Below, one piece after another: positions 12,578 to 23,680 of a DNA stretch of 64,000 nucleotides. The position numbers and the translations under genes are program-made. Under the pieces are notes generated by a model. It had not been told where the DNA came from and made no database searches. It saw only the letters and a list, made by a program, of their open reading frames with translations. Numbering within the stretch: the stretch's first letter is position 1; each line of letters begins with the position of its first letter. Source of the DNA: Rhynochetos jubatus (Eukaryota; Chordata; Aves; Eurypygiformes; Rhynochetidae); contig CM050651.1 of NCBI GenBank assembly GCA_027574665.1, forward strand, positions 1,985,501-2,049,500. Direction: 5' to 3'.

Positions 12578-13178
12578 GGGCTTATGCAGCCCTGAGGAGA
12601 AGGACTTGGGGGTACTGCTGGATGAGAAGCTGGACATGAGCCAGCTGTGTGTGCTGGCAGCCCAGAAAGGCAACCGTATCCTGGGCTGTATCAGGAGAGA
12701 AGGATACAGACCAGTTGGAACGAGTCCAGAGGAGGCCCATGAAGATGCTCAGAGGGCTGGAGCACCTCTGCTATGAAGAAAGGCTGAGAGAATTGGGCTT
12801 GTTCAGCCTCGAGAAGAGAAGGCTTTGGGGAGACCTTATAGCAGCCTTCCAGTAGGGGAGCTGGGGGGGGCTTTTTACAAGGGCCTGTAGTGACAGGACA
12901 AGGGGTAATGGGTTTAAATTGAAAGCAGGGAGATTTAGAGTAGATATCAGGAAGAAATTCTTCCCGGAGAGGGTGGTGAGGCACTGGAACAGGTTGTCCA
13001 GAGAAGCTGTGGGTGCCCCATCCCTGGAAGTGTCCAAGGCCAGGCTGGGTGAGGTTTTGAGCAACCTGGTCTAGTGGGGGGTGACCACTAGACCCTCCAG
13101 GGTTGGAGGGGAGTTGGAACTAGATGATCTTTAAGGTCCCTTCCAACCCTAACCATTCTATGATTCTATGACTCTATG
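12578..13178 (+). mobile_element. CR1 LINE, 5'-truncated, with internal deletion
   Basis: A good CR1 3' end in plus orientation. It starts in the C-terminal part of ORF2 (residues like [17 protein letters not shown]), loses about 30 or more codons after GCIR, and resumes at LERVQRR. It continues through the conserved [20 protein letters not shown] segment and the 3' UTR (AACTAGATGATCTTTAAGG) to the tail TTCTATGATTCTATGACTCTATG-like octamers ending at 13178. No target-site duplication is apparent, as expected for CR1. It encodes no reverse-transcriptase core and is dead. Confidence 0.95.
12691..12855 (+). pseudogene. CR1 ORF2 C-terminal remnant
   Basis: In-frame remnant of the CR1 ORF2 C-terminus inside the element at 12578-13178. 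The conserved block [26 protein letters not shown] and [15 protein letters not shown] is readable, then a stop follows. The upstream join to the preceding reverse-transcriptase segment is a deletion. It is not a functional gene. Confidence 0.85.
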
Positions 13179-14893
13179 TTGATACTTTTTACTCTTACAA
13201 GCAGGTTGGTAGCAGTAACCAGCTCCAGCTTTCAGATGTTGGGCACCAAGATCTCCATGTTCCTGCAATACCTGTAGTTAGTCCTGGAAGGGCAGGTAAA
13301 GTTCCTACTTCCCCTTGCAGGAACAGAGACAGTGACACTTTGTCTCTTGCCAGAGATTACACACTGGCACCACTGATGCAAGTGCCATAATTCTTGGTTA
13401 GCCAATGCAGCATCAAGAGAGGTCACAGAGCTCATGCCTAACTGTCCATCATGTTGATTACAGAACTGGCATTACATTAATAATACTTTAGCAACATATT
13501 AAGAGTTAATATGATATTTAAGGTATGTGGAGTGAAACCTTGCCAGTGTTGTTATTCCTTTACATAAAATGGGTCTCCTACTGCACAAGCTGTTCACAAG
13601 ATCATTAGCTCAACAACAGTACCGTCATATTTTGTATCTGCATAAACAGGATCTGTGGCTGACGATGACCCGATATCACCGATGAGCTGACGTCCTTTGT
13701 CCAGCAAAGACAATAACTTTCTCCACACTGTTCTTATTTATAGTTTAAACTCTAGGTAAGAATATTCCTAAACACTTGACATTCATAGCCTTCTTGCAGA
13801 GACTGCAGCCAGGGAAAGATGCAGCAGGAAACAATTTTGGCTAGCAGTTCAGAATACAGCAATTCCTCTGCTCAAAAACAAATTACAGCCAGTAAATTTG
13901 CTTCACTTGTACTTTTATTTGTAAAAAGGCGACCTAAAACATTTGATAAATTCTAGTGATGAGCGGGCTGGTTTAGCAACTTTGGTATAAGATGTTTTTT
14001 TTAACTGTCATAGAGTGCAATCCTTCTAGTCTACAGGTATTTTTACAAAGCAGGCTTTTTAAAAACAGTCCCTCAGTGGGCAAAAATAATCAGCCACTTT
14101 TTGGTATAGAATTTTTAAGCATTGGCACTAGAGTTAATTGATAAACTATTAAACTGTTAAGTTGTAATTTATAGCAGCTATAGTGACAACAATGTCTGAG
14201 TGATCACACTATGCTGCCACTAAAGAAATACCTCATCTGTTATAGCATGAAATACTGTAAGATGGTTTGTAACAACGCATATGTCTTGTTACCTGCTGTT
14301 AATAACCTATCAGCAAGGACAACAGTGTAATTATATAGTACATCTCCTGCTGCCTTCTAAATATTTTTGCTGCTCTTCACTAATTTCTTAGCTAAAAAAG
14401 AATCAGTTTCCTTATTTTACACTAGTACATTAATTTATGAATGGAAGACAGAAAGTTTATATTAGCTGTTGAATTGCTTGAATTCTTTGTGTTGTCATCA
14501 TTATATAAAATTCTGGGCCCTTGCTGTCCATAATTCCTGATCGATGGTGGAGAACAAGCCCCAAATCAGCTAAAGGATGTGGAGGAAATCCCAGACTAGA
14601 CCTTTCATAGAGAAGTGCAGAATATTGTATCAAAGGTGGCACTCAGCCCTGGCCAAGTGGGATCTCTGCTTACACTGATACAGCACAGGCACCTTGGATG
14701 AAATGTGTTTCTCTTACAGTCCTTCCTTCAGGTTGATTCTGAGCATGGGATCATAGCACCCATCCTGGGAACGGCAAGAGTAGAGGAGCCTTCAGCACGC
14801 AGCAACCTTTGAGGTAGGCACCAGCGGATAAGGTTCAGTGTTTGGTACAGAAGCAGCGAGAAGGTAAATTGATCTGGATTAATGATGTGAAAT
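13179..14893. other. No recognisable feature
   Basis: AT-rich unique-looking sequence. Open frames are short and unlike known proteins, and there is no repeat I can name. Confidence 0.5.
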
Positions 14894-14945
14894 AATAGAA
14901 TCATAGAACGGCTTGGGTTGGAAATCAGAAGTCCTTTTGTCTGTG
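14894..14945 (-). mobile_element. CR1 LINE 3' tail fragment
   Basis: The segment reads ATAGAATCATAGAACGGCTTGGGTTGGAA on the plus strand, the reverse complement of the CR1 3' end (TTCCAACCCAAGCC followed by ATTCTATG-type octamers). Only the last 40-50 bp are recognisable; beyond that the match fades. Confidence 0.78.
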
Positions 14946-17174
14946 AAAGAGCAATCTGTATGTCTAAGTACTCGGGACCTCCAACATAGTCCTATACCTT
15001 TGAAATCTTGCTCAAAAAGGCATTTTGAGCATATATTCCCATGAGGATCTATTAATAATGCTTTCTACCAAAGTTTGGTCTTTACAGGGACAAATATAGC
15101 AGCTGGTTTGTTAATATGTCAGCATTTATTCCTGCAGTGAACTTGTGTCCTATCAAAGCCTGTAAAATTTCTGAGCAATTACTTTTGAAATACATTTGAA
15201 AATTGGAAATATTTTAGCATGCATGCATAGCAAATGGACATGTTTGAAATATTCTTGCTTTGCTTAACACACTGTAATTTGGTGTGTAGAGAACTGGAGA
15301 TGTATTATAGTAATAAGAATTGGCAGTGCATTACAGTCATGGATTTGAAATAACTTTTAAAGTCACTATCTTCCATTATGAGTTTTTAAGTGCACAGAAA
15401 GACCTCATGAAAAACATGAATACCCTCATGAATGCAAGGTTATTTACTCTCCCAGGTTTTAGCTCCTGCTGGTGGTGCAGTGATGAAACAGAGCATAGAG
15501 CAACAAGTTCATGTCATGTAAAAAACCAAGAGGAATAAAATATGTAGTTCTGTGCAGAATAACAAGTTTGTTCCAACAACTGAGGTTGGGCTGCTGTGCT
15601 TTACTGCTCCCTGCAAGCAGCAACACTGTGCTGGCCTGCAGAACAGTGGTCTACACTACAAAACGTGATTTTGATGGAACAGCGCATCTCCCAGAGGCGC
15701 TGTTCCAGAATGTCCTTCTCACTGCTGTGCTGGCTGCAGCAAGCTGTGCTCCCTGATCACCGAGGAGTTGAACATTTGGCTGACAGAACCCTGCAACTGA
15801 CAGCGACAGGTTTGTGTCAAATGTATTACTGGCCATGGCCTGGAAAAGGCAGCAAGCTTAAGTGAGAAGGAACTTCTCACTCCTCAGAAAAATATCTAAC
15901 ATTATGTTATCCATACTACCCCATTACTCCACATCAGCCTGTACCTCTGTCCTCTGTTAGCCCTCTCTATTTTCAGTGAAGATCTAGGAAGCCTCAGAAT
16001 GGATCTGACCATGCTATTCTTTTTCCCAGAGAATTCAAAGAGTCTTAAAGACAGCAGGGTAGCTAGCAAAGCTGCCCTTTATTGTGTGAGTTCACAGAGC
16101 TAAAATGATTGTGACAGGCTGTAAAGTCATACTATATGTTCTTGGAGTTTAGAACAGCTCAGTAGGCTCCCAAAGAATAAATTTGATACTTCCATTGATG
16201 TATAAAATCATTTATTTATACTAAGTTGATCTATAATTACCTCTTTCCAAGATAAAATAGCCAAGATGTACCTTTCCATTTACCCTGTACATGTGAAATA
16301 AATTGGTAAATGTAAATAGAGACAAACACATTCATAACAGGCAAGGGAAGTGCTGTGCTATTGACTGGAAAGTAGAGCAAAACGTACTGTGTTAATTATA
16401 ATCAGGAATTTGTTCTGCAGTATCAGACTCTTAAAAATAAGCAGCACAGATATACGTGCTGTATACAGAAAGGTGGTTGTGCTCAGTTAAGGAGAATTTC
16501 CTATTACTGGCTTTTACAGAGGTAATTTAGCAGGTTTTTGGGGTACAATCCATAACAAGTTTCTGCCCCACACATCTTCTTCCTCCTACCTTTTGGTTTC
16601 ATTAGGTGGAAAGTGGTATTTTTAACAACAGTCATAAATTCATTTGCTTACTTAGGTTTACTACTGGCTAATACCTCCCAATTATACTGCTATCAGCTAC
16701 AGTACCTCTGTATCACCATTTTCAGTAGGATTCCACTGGAATGCAGATTTTCAGTTCCCTGCCTGCATTTAATGCTCTTTCAAGCATATTCACTGAGATG
16801 GTAAATAACTTTTCTCCCAGCTTTTTTATCTCTGTCCTTGCTATGTTAACTAGACTCACAGCAATATCGCTTTTCTTCTCATTTTTACTGCATGAATTTG
16901 TTAGAAAACAATGACAAATTTTCACTGGCTAGAACAAATTCTCTATACTTACTGATGTCCCTCACACAGCAGAAACAGAGAAACAGGTGCCAGGTACAAG
17001 GCGAAATACAATATTAAACTATGTCTTTCATATTTATAACAAATCCTATGAGACAATTTTAAAAAGCATTAAATAACCGGAAGCTAAGCAGTATGAGTTC
17101 CCTCATCTTTTTAGTAGAAAAGATGAAAGAAAGAAAGAAAACCAAGAGGATTTTAAAAGTTGTAAAATACTCAC
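14946..17174. other. No recognisable feature
   Basis: No repeat, RNA gene or convincing exon. Overlapping open frames of 70-90 codons at 15320-15865 have no family resemblance, and more than one frame is open in the same place, which argues for chance. Confidence 0.5.
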
Positions 17175-17261
17175 GTCTCCGAAAAGCTGTGCAGCAAGTT
17201 GACACAGAAAGGATAAAGTTTGCACTAGTGACAGCAGCAAAAGCTCCACCCACCCCTCCAT
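17175..17261 (-). CDS. Candidate signal-peptide-like first coding exon, minus strand
   Basis: On the minus strand an ATG at 17261-17259 has a strong start context (A at -3, G at +4). The 29 codons read MEGWVELLLLSLV and then a second hydrophobic run through LCQLAAQLFGD, an N-terminus like a signal peptide or signal anchor. Immediately after codon 29 comes GAC|GTGAGT, a good donor, leaving phase 0. No upstream promoter is visible and no partner exon was identified. Hydrophobic frames arise easily from T-rich DNA, so this is suggestive only. Confidence 0.22.
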
Positions 17262-20200
17262 TCTGTTTTACTTTCAGTTGTTATATAATAATACAGGACT
17301 CGGTTTGTACCTAATAGAGTGTGGAAATTATTCTCACCACAAATAGCAGATAGTAGGGATTTCCCACTGTCATTTCCCAGCAATTTTCAAATGGGAAAAC
17401 CAAGCAAAAACCCTGGGGAAAGAAATACACCTGTGATTTAGAAGGTAGGCACGTGACTGACAAATGTGAAAAGCAGCTGCTTGCTGTCCGGAGCAGCAAC
17501 ATTTACACGTCACCTCTTACCCTTCCATAAAGTGAAGAAAATGCACAGTTTGTGCCAGTCTCTGTACAGTCTCTTCCCCTTTTATAGCTTAAACATGTGC
17601 TCCTAACCAGATCTCGGAAGAGTTGCTTACCTTGGAAACAAACACTGTAACTTTATGCTGTGACTCCTCTGCAGCCAAAAAGGTGTTTTACTGGGACAGC
17701 TAGCACAGGAGGGAGAAAGAAGTTGCCTCTCAGTGCACTACCAAAGAAGAAGAGCACAGTCATGGGAGAGGGTTGCCAGGACAGAAAAAGAGCTTCTCCA
17801 ACAGGCATAGCATCTGGCTTGCTGTGGGATGACAGGGCAGAGAGGTGTCATAGACCCAGGTGATAGCAGAAGACGATCCTTATAAAAGAGGTGAAAAATT
17901 ACTCTGCAAATCGCCCTGAACTCAGAAGTGGTGGATTTTAGCTGTTAAGAGGAGTGGGGGTTTAGTGCCTATGATAATCACAGGGCATGGCAGCTGTGAT
18001 CCTAAAGTCCTGCTTCAACACCTCACAAGGAAAAACCTCTCACGATGAAAGACCCTTCTACCTTGAGCTAAACTTTAATATCCTGACGATGAGGCTCAGC
18101 AGCTCCCTAGGAGTACTTTCAGGTTTCCAGGAACCCTCCCTTACCATGAACTCCAAAGGCGACAGTGAAAATGGTAGTACCTTTCTGTGCAATCTTCTTG
18201 TGGTCCTCGTCTGAGTTATTCTGGGTGCTGGTTGTTATGCTGTGCATGTCACACTATATAAGGTCATAAAAATACTCTGCAGATAAATGAGAGGGGTTTA
18301 GAAATGGCTCTGTGTCCGTACTGAAGAAATGCATTTCCTTCCTGTTTCTTGGTGAAGTAACATTTATGCAGGAACACTGTTTATAAAATCTGGTGAACAA
18401 TACCGGTTGGTTCCCTGTGCTGGGATAGTCTATTACAACCAGATTCAGAAAATCTACTTAAGGACCCAAGTAAGACTTCTGTATCTTGAACAGCTGTCAT
18501 ATAAGAGACAGAAACAAGGACTGGAACTGAGTGTTTCCAGAGCGTAGTTCTAGATAGCAGCATGACAAATGGGTCTAGCATCTGTTCTGCAGAGAAGGCA
18601 CTGAAGTGAAATGTAGACACGCTGATTAGGTCCTGTACAGGACCTGTTTTGCAGTGACTACCACTGCAAAGATCCTTCCAGCAATTTAACGCAAGACAAA
18701 AAAGCAGAACTCACAATGTCATGCTCTCCAGGGACTGTTGGCTTTCTCACATGACACTGTATCTGTGCCACCAGAAAAGCAGCTACCCACACTCCTTGTA
18801 CTCTGTCTCAGTGTAGAATGTTAATATCACTTTTTAAGCAGTTGTGCAGACACAGGAGGTGAAATCTGCCACAACTGGTAGCAGTTAGAAACCTGGGCAG
18901 GATTTGACAGTAAATAAAAGTACAGGCTTGGCTGGAATTGTTGCTGTGACAAAGTACAAAAATACAAGTGAAAAGGAGGTACCAGCATTGTAGGAACAAA
19001 TATCAGCCTAGATAAATATTTAAACCAAAGGAACATATTTATTACGTGTCTCGTGATAAGAGCACTTCTTCTAAGACAAAAGTGCTCCTAGGCACCTCTG
19101 TTTCTTTAGTGACGTAGGAGAGGGATAGAATTGAGTTCCTGCTGATACTACACTTTCTTGAAAATCCTTCCATGTATTTAGACCAGTGGAGCCTCCATGA
19201 TTTCCTAGGTTTACATTACATTCAGCTGGTACATAAAATTGCATGCTTTATTTGTTTCTGGATGAATGCAACTGGTGACCTTCTCAAGGCTGCCTAGGGA
19301 ATGTAAATGGCCACTGTGTGATTGCTGAGGGACAGGTAGTGTAACTTGAGGGTTTGAAAGTACTAGGAATATTAATACATTTCATCTCATAATGTAAAAA
19401 TAACTACTTCTCCACCTGAGAAACATAAGATCTGGTTTCCTATGGTCATTCACATTGTGATTTCTGTTTGTTTGGGTGTTTCTCTCTCCCCCTCTCCATC
19501 CCAGTGGTTGCTGAATGTTAAATAGGAAGCTCCATTATTACAGCACTACTCTCCACATATCCTTTCCCCTTTCCAAAGCAAAATTTAGACTTCATGGTCA
19601 TGCTGACCCATACTATCCCCTTTCATGATGATAGGAGGCACCTTCACTCTCCATAAACATTAGGCAGGAACAGAAAACTCCCTGTGCCATGCAAATAGTA
19701 ATTCAAGGGGTAGTGCCAGATATTCATGTAGTCTCTGTCTAAAAGTGTTTGTTAGGATCTGAGCTTTTATCAAGGACTCCATTTTTTACTTTCTCTCCTT
19801 CCCACCAGTTCTCCAAATAAGGAAATTGACCCTTCAGATTTAGATGAGTGTTTCATCTTTGATTGCAACTTCTTGTAATATTTTGCTTAAAAAATACATC
19901 ACTGAGCTTTCTGATGTATATGGAGTGTTCTTCAGTTGTCTGTATAATTCTGTTTTAGAGTTATCTGTGTTAAAACGGATCAAAAATTGAAATGTAAAGG
20001 TTTTGTGACATTGTTTAGTCCATCCTTCTGCCCCAAGGGGTTGAGCATGTGAGCCTAAACCACACCTTCTGGATATTTTATTGAAGTGCTCTTCAAAACC
20101 TCCCCTGTGCTGAAGACCTTCCCAGGGATGTGGCATAACATGGCATGCAAGAGAGGTGCGCAGCAAAGGTAGGGTTCTGTGGCAAATGCAGGGAAACTGA

Positions 20201-21284
20201 GAGGACAAAATATGTAGTAGGGAGCCAGGTCTCAGAGAACTTTTAGAGGACCAAAAAGGAACTTTCAGAGAACCAGAGGAAAGCTCACACTATATGCTCT
20301 AAGTCAGGACCAGAAATGACGTTCCTCCGTGCAAGGATGAGTGGGCAATGAGGAAGATATGCTTAAAATATCCACTCTGTCTGATCTAGTGACTCAGAGT
20401 TAATTTGAAAATATGTGTATTTTTATGCCATGGGTGTTTTTATGAGCTGCTCAGAATCTCTTGGTGCAGTTTATGATTCATTGAATGCCCTCTGGCCGGT
20501 GGCTGAGCAGCAGATTTTCTTCCTGTCTTGGGTGTAGGCTACTCTTGGTTCCCTTTTTTTTTCTTTTGCATGCCTCTGCCACCACATGGCTGACTGTGAC
20601 TGGCTGCCATCTCCAGAAGGTGTGCCATGGTCAGTTATCCCCACGCCATTTTCGAGCAGCTGACTATTCAGGTTTTGCACTCAGTGTTGGTGTGTTGCAG
20701 TTTGGGGCACTTCTCCAGTTTCTCAAGATTATTTTGCAGTCTGCTCTTCCTTTCCAAAACATTTCATTCCTTCTGTTGTGTTGTCCAAGATTTTGTCAGA
20801 AGAGCTTTCATTTGATAGCTGCATCACAAATGAAAGTACTTGAATAAAACTGGGTGACCTGCCCATATTCCTTTCTTTCAACTACACAAGTTCCTCTATG
20901 AGCAGCACTCCTGAGTCCACATTTCCAACAGGTTGTGCCCCCTCATGCTGGCAGATTCCTTGCTTGCTTATGTTAATTTCACATGACAGCATGTCAAAAG
21001 TCTTACAGAAGTCAAGACGACATGACAGCTGCTGTTTCTGCTCTATCATTTAGACTTGTTAACCTGTCATGAAAGGAAGAATAATTTGTCATAATTTGTC
21101 CATAACAAAACATGTGGGCTTTGTCCTCCTCTGATTTCCATTTCCTCTGAGCGTTTCTTCTGGTAGGTTTTCAAGCATGGAAGAATACCTGTCTGTAGTG
21201 CCCTTATTCCTTCTGTCCCCATCTTGAGTATAGTCTGCGCCTGTTTTTGACCATCTTGGATCCTAACACTTCTGCCAAAGTTTC
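17262..21284. other. No recognisable gene
   Basis: AT-rich to average composition with no repeat I can name. A 122-codon minus frame at 19840-20208 and a 120-codon plus frame at 20485-20847 resemble no known protein and are within what chance allows. Confidence 0.5.
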
Positions 21285-21500
21285 TGAAAGGGAGGGACAC
21301 AGGAAGCCCACAGTCAGTCAAACCAAAGGTCTGTTAGCCCAGAATGCAACCTGCCTACTCTCCGCTGGCCAGAAACACATGGGGATCGTGAGAGCAGAGC
21401 AAGGGCACAGGGACCCATCCCCAGTGATATCCTTGTGTCGTCCCAAGATCCCTCAGACAGCCTGTCTCTTTCAGGCAGCAGAATGATCTGCAAGCTGTCA
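21285..21500. repeat. Probable ancient dispersed repeat
   Basis: The motif order GTCAAACCAAAGGTCTGTTAGCCCAG ... CTGGCCAGA ... AGAGCAAGGGCACAGGGACC ... CCCAAGATCCCTCAG resembles an old dispersed repeat known to me from archosaur and turtle genomes, whose copies begin 'CAGACCAAAGGTCCATCTAG'. The likeness is by memory and divergence is substantial. Family and orientation are not assigned. Confidence 0.42.
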
Positions 21501-22205
21501 CAGTCATTCACATCAGATCTTAAACAGGGGTCCTGTTTTGCTTACAGTTGGTCCTATTTGTTCACTATTGATTCTCTACAATTTTCCTGCTAATGAGAAT
21601 TTAATTTTTATTTTTGGTGACATGATCTGTCACTTTTAAATTTTATCACTGAAGCTGCAAGTGATTTTCAGTTGTGGGGTCTTCATGAGTGTTTTATATT
21701 TTTTTTAAATATTCATGTATCTAAAAGTGATGGTAACACCTCCTTTTGCATCTGGTGGTAAATGCAGTATGTCCCTTGCATGGAAAGTACAAGTAGTTCA
21801 TTATTTGAATGCTGTTTGGCCCTAAGTGCATGTATATTTGGTTCATGAGTGCTGAGCTAGGTATATCTGTGCTGCACTTTCAGAAGCAATTACATCTTTC
21901 TATGTAAATATGTGGACGTTTGGGGCATGGGATTTTTAATAAGGTGTAGGTCATTGCATGATAGACTGGCTAGTCTAATCCTATAAACCATTGCAAGTAA
22001 ATCCCTATGTTTCTTTTACCATCATGTCTTCCATCACTTATTCACACTTCAGGTCTTGACTAAGTCTACTATTTTGTAGATTGTACCTCTAGAAAAATTT
22101 TAAATAGAGGCAAAGTGAAAAGTATTGACTGACACTGAAATATATGCTTCACTTATAAACCTATCCCAATCAGAGGATCAGAAAAAAATAGTAGAGAATA
22201 GTAAT
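21501..22205. other. No recognisable feature
   Basis: AT-rich spacer between the old repeat and the large CR1 copy; nothing supportable was seen. Confidence 0.5.
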
Positions 22206-23010
22206 TTAGAATGAAATAGAATCAAATCCAATCCAATCTTTTAGGTTGGAAAAGACTTTCAAGATCATCAAGTCCAAGTTAACCTGACACTGCCAAGTCC
22301 ACCACTGAACCACATCCCTAAGCATCACATCTACACGTCTCTTAAATACCTCCAGGGACTGTGACTCAACCACTTCCCTGTGCAGCCCGTTCCAGTGCCT
22401 GACAACCCGTTCGGTGAAGAAATTTTTCCTAATACACAATATAAACTTCCCCTGGCGCAATTTGAGGCTGTTTCCTCTTGTCCTATCACTTGTCACTTGG
22501 GAGAAGAGACCACCCTGCAGCTCTCTGCAACCCACTTTCAGGTAGTTGTAGAGAGCTGTAAGGTCTCTCCTGAGCCTCCTCTTCTCCAGGCTAAACACCC
22601 CCAGTTCCCTGAGCCACTCCTCACAGGACTCGTGCTCCAGACCCTTCCCCAGCTCCATTGCCCTTCTCTGGACACGCTCCAGCACCTCAGTGTCTTTCTT
22701 GCAGTGAGGGGCCCAAAACTGAACACAGGATTCGAGGTGCAGCCTCACCAGTGCTGAGTACACAGGAGGAGAATCACTACCCTAGTCCTGCCAGCCACAC
22801 TATTTCTGATACAAGCCAGGATGCAATTGGCCTTCTTGGCCACCTGGGCACACTGACGGCTCACCAGCTGTTGACCCACACCTCCAGGTCCTTTTCCACT
22901 GGTCAGCTTTCCAGCTGCTCTTCCTCAGGCCTGTAGTGTTGCGTGGGGTTGTTGTGACCCCAGTGCAGGACCCAGCTCTTGGCCTTGTTGAACTTAAGTT
23001 GCCTGTTCTT
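22206..23010 (-). pseudogene. CR1 ORF2 C-terminal domain remnant
   Basis: The C-terminal part of CR1 ORF2. One 185-codon frame (22206-22763) is still open and contains [75 protein letters not shown] and [20 protein letters not shown]. Upstream, in another frame after a frameshift, are the preceding residues [17 protein letters not shown] and the KFNKAKSWVLHWG motif. The length of the open frame reflects conservation of the element family, not a host gene. Confidence 0.92.
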
Positions 23011-23039
23011 TCTTCTCTCTTTTTCTTCAGTTCCAGTCA

Positions 23040-23480
23040 AAGGATCCTCCTCTCTGCTGTACTGTATTTCCAGCAGATATCTGCTAAGTTGAACTCACCC
23101 ACAAGAACAGGGGCTTGCAATCATGAGACTTATTTCAGCTGCTTATAGACTCTTTCACCTGTCTCTTCATCCTGGTTGGGTGGTCTATAACAGACTCCCA
23201 CCACAATACCTGCCTTGTTGGCCTTTCCCCCAGTTCTCAACTCTCTCATCACCATCAAGTTCTAGACAATCAAAACACTCCCTAACATACAGGGCTACCC
23301 CACCACCCCTTCCTTGCCTATCCATCCTGAAGAGTTTATAGCCATTCATTGCAGCACTCCAATTGTGCGAGTCATCCCACCATGTTTCTGTGATTGCAAC
23401 TATATCCTAGTTTCCCAGCTGCACAGTGGCTTCCAGCTCCTCCTGTTTGTGTTGGTGTAAATGCACTTCACTTGGGTTAT
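23040..23480 (-). pseudogene. CR1 ORF2 endonuclease remnant
   Basis: The N-terminal apurinic-endonuclease-like part of CR1 ORF2. The catalytic-region motif ITETWWDDSHNW (the usual ET catalytic pair is kept), RQGRGGGVALYVRE, VGVCYRPPNQDEE and the GEFN motif (usually GDFN) can be followed across several frame changes and stops. The segment ends at the deletion join with the C-terminal remnant. Confidence 0.87.
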
Positions 23481-23680
23481 TGATCCCTCCACCTGGCTTT
23501 GGGCAGGTGCCCTAATTCCTAACTGACCATTCTGAGATGCCTCTATCACATTAGTAACCCTTGTGTCTTTGCTGCCACGTGGATCTCCATCCCCTACCTC
23601 CACTGAGACAGCAGACTGGAGGACCTCACTAGCACACTGTCCCTCAAACATTGGTGTGCTGCCTCCAGGCTTATGTTATC

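Larger units (their letters stand above)
22206..23680 (-). mobile_element. CR1 LINE, large copy with internal deletion
   Basis: The largest CR1 relic here, reading from high to low coordinates. First comes the ORF1/ORF2 boundary region and the AP-endonuclease start (ELEATVQL, ITETWWDDSHNWSAAM, YKLFRMDRQGRGGGVALYVRE), then VVGVCYRPP, NQDEETGERVYKQL and a GEFNLADICW-like motif. At about 23010-23045 the sequence jumps straight to the C-terminal ORF2 segment (KFNKAKSWVLHWG). The fingers and palm of the reverse transcriptase, with the catalytic YxDD, are missing. The 3' end lies at about 22206 in AATAGAATC-type octamers. It is non-autonomous and dead; divergence from the consensus I recall is moderate. 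Confidence 0.93.

Noticed and set aside
15320-15865. Chain of three overlapping plus frames of 72-89 codons
   Set aside because: Different frames, no shared splice signals and no known motif.
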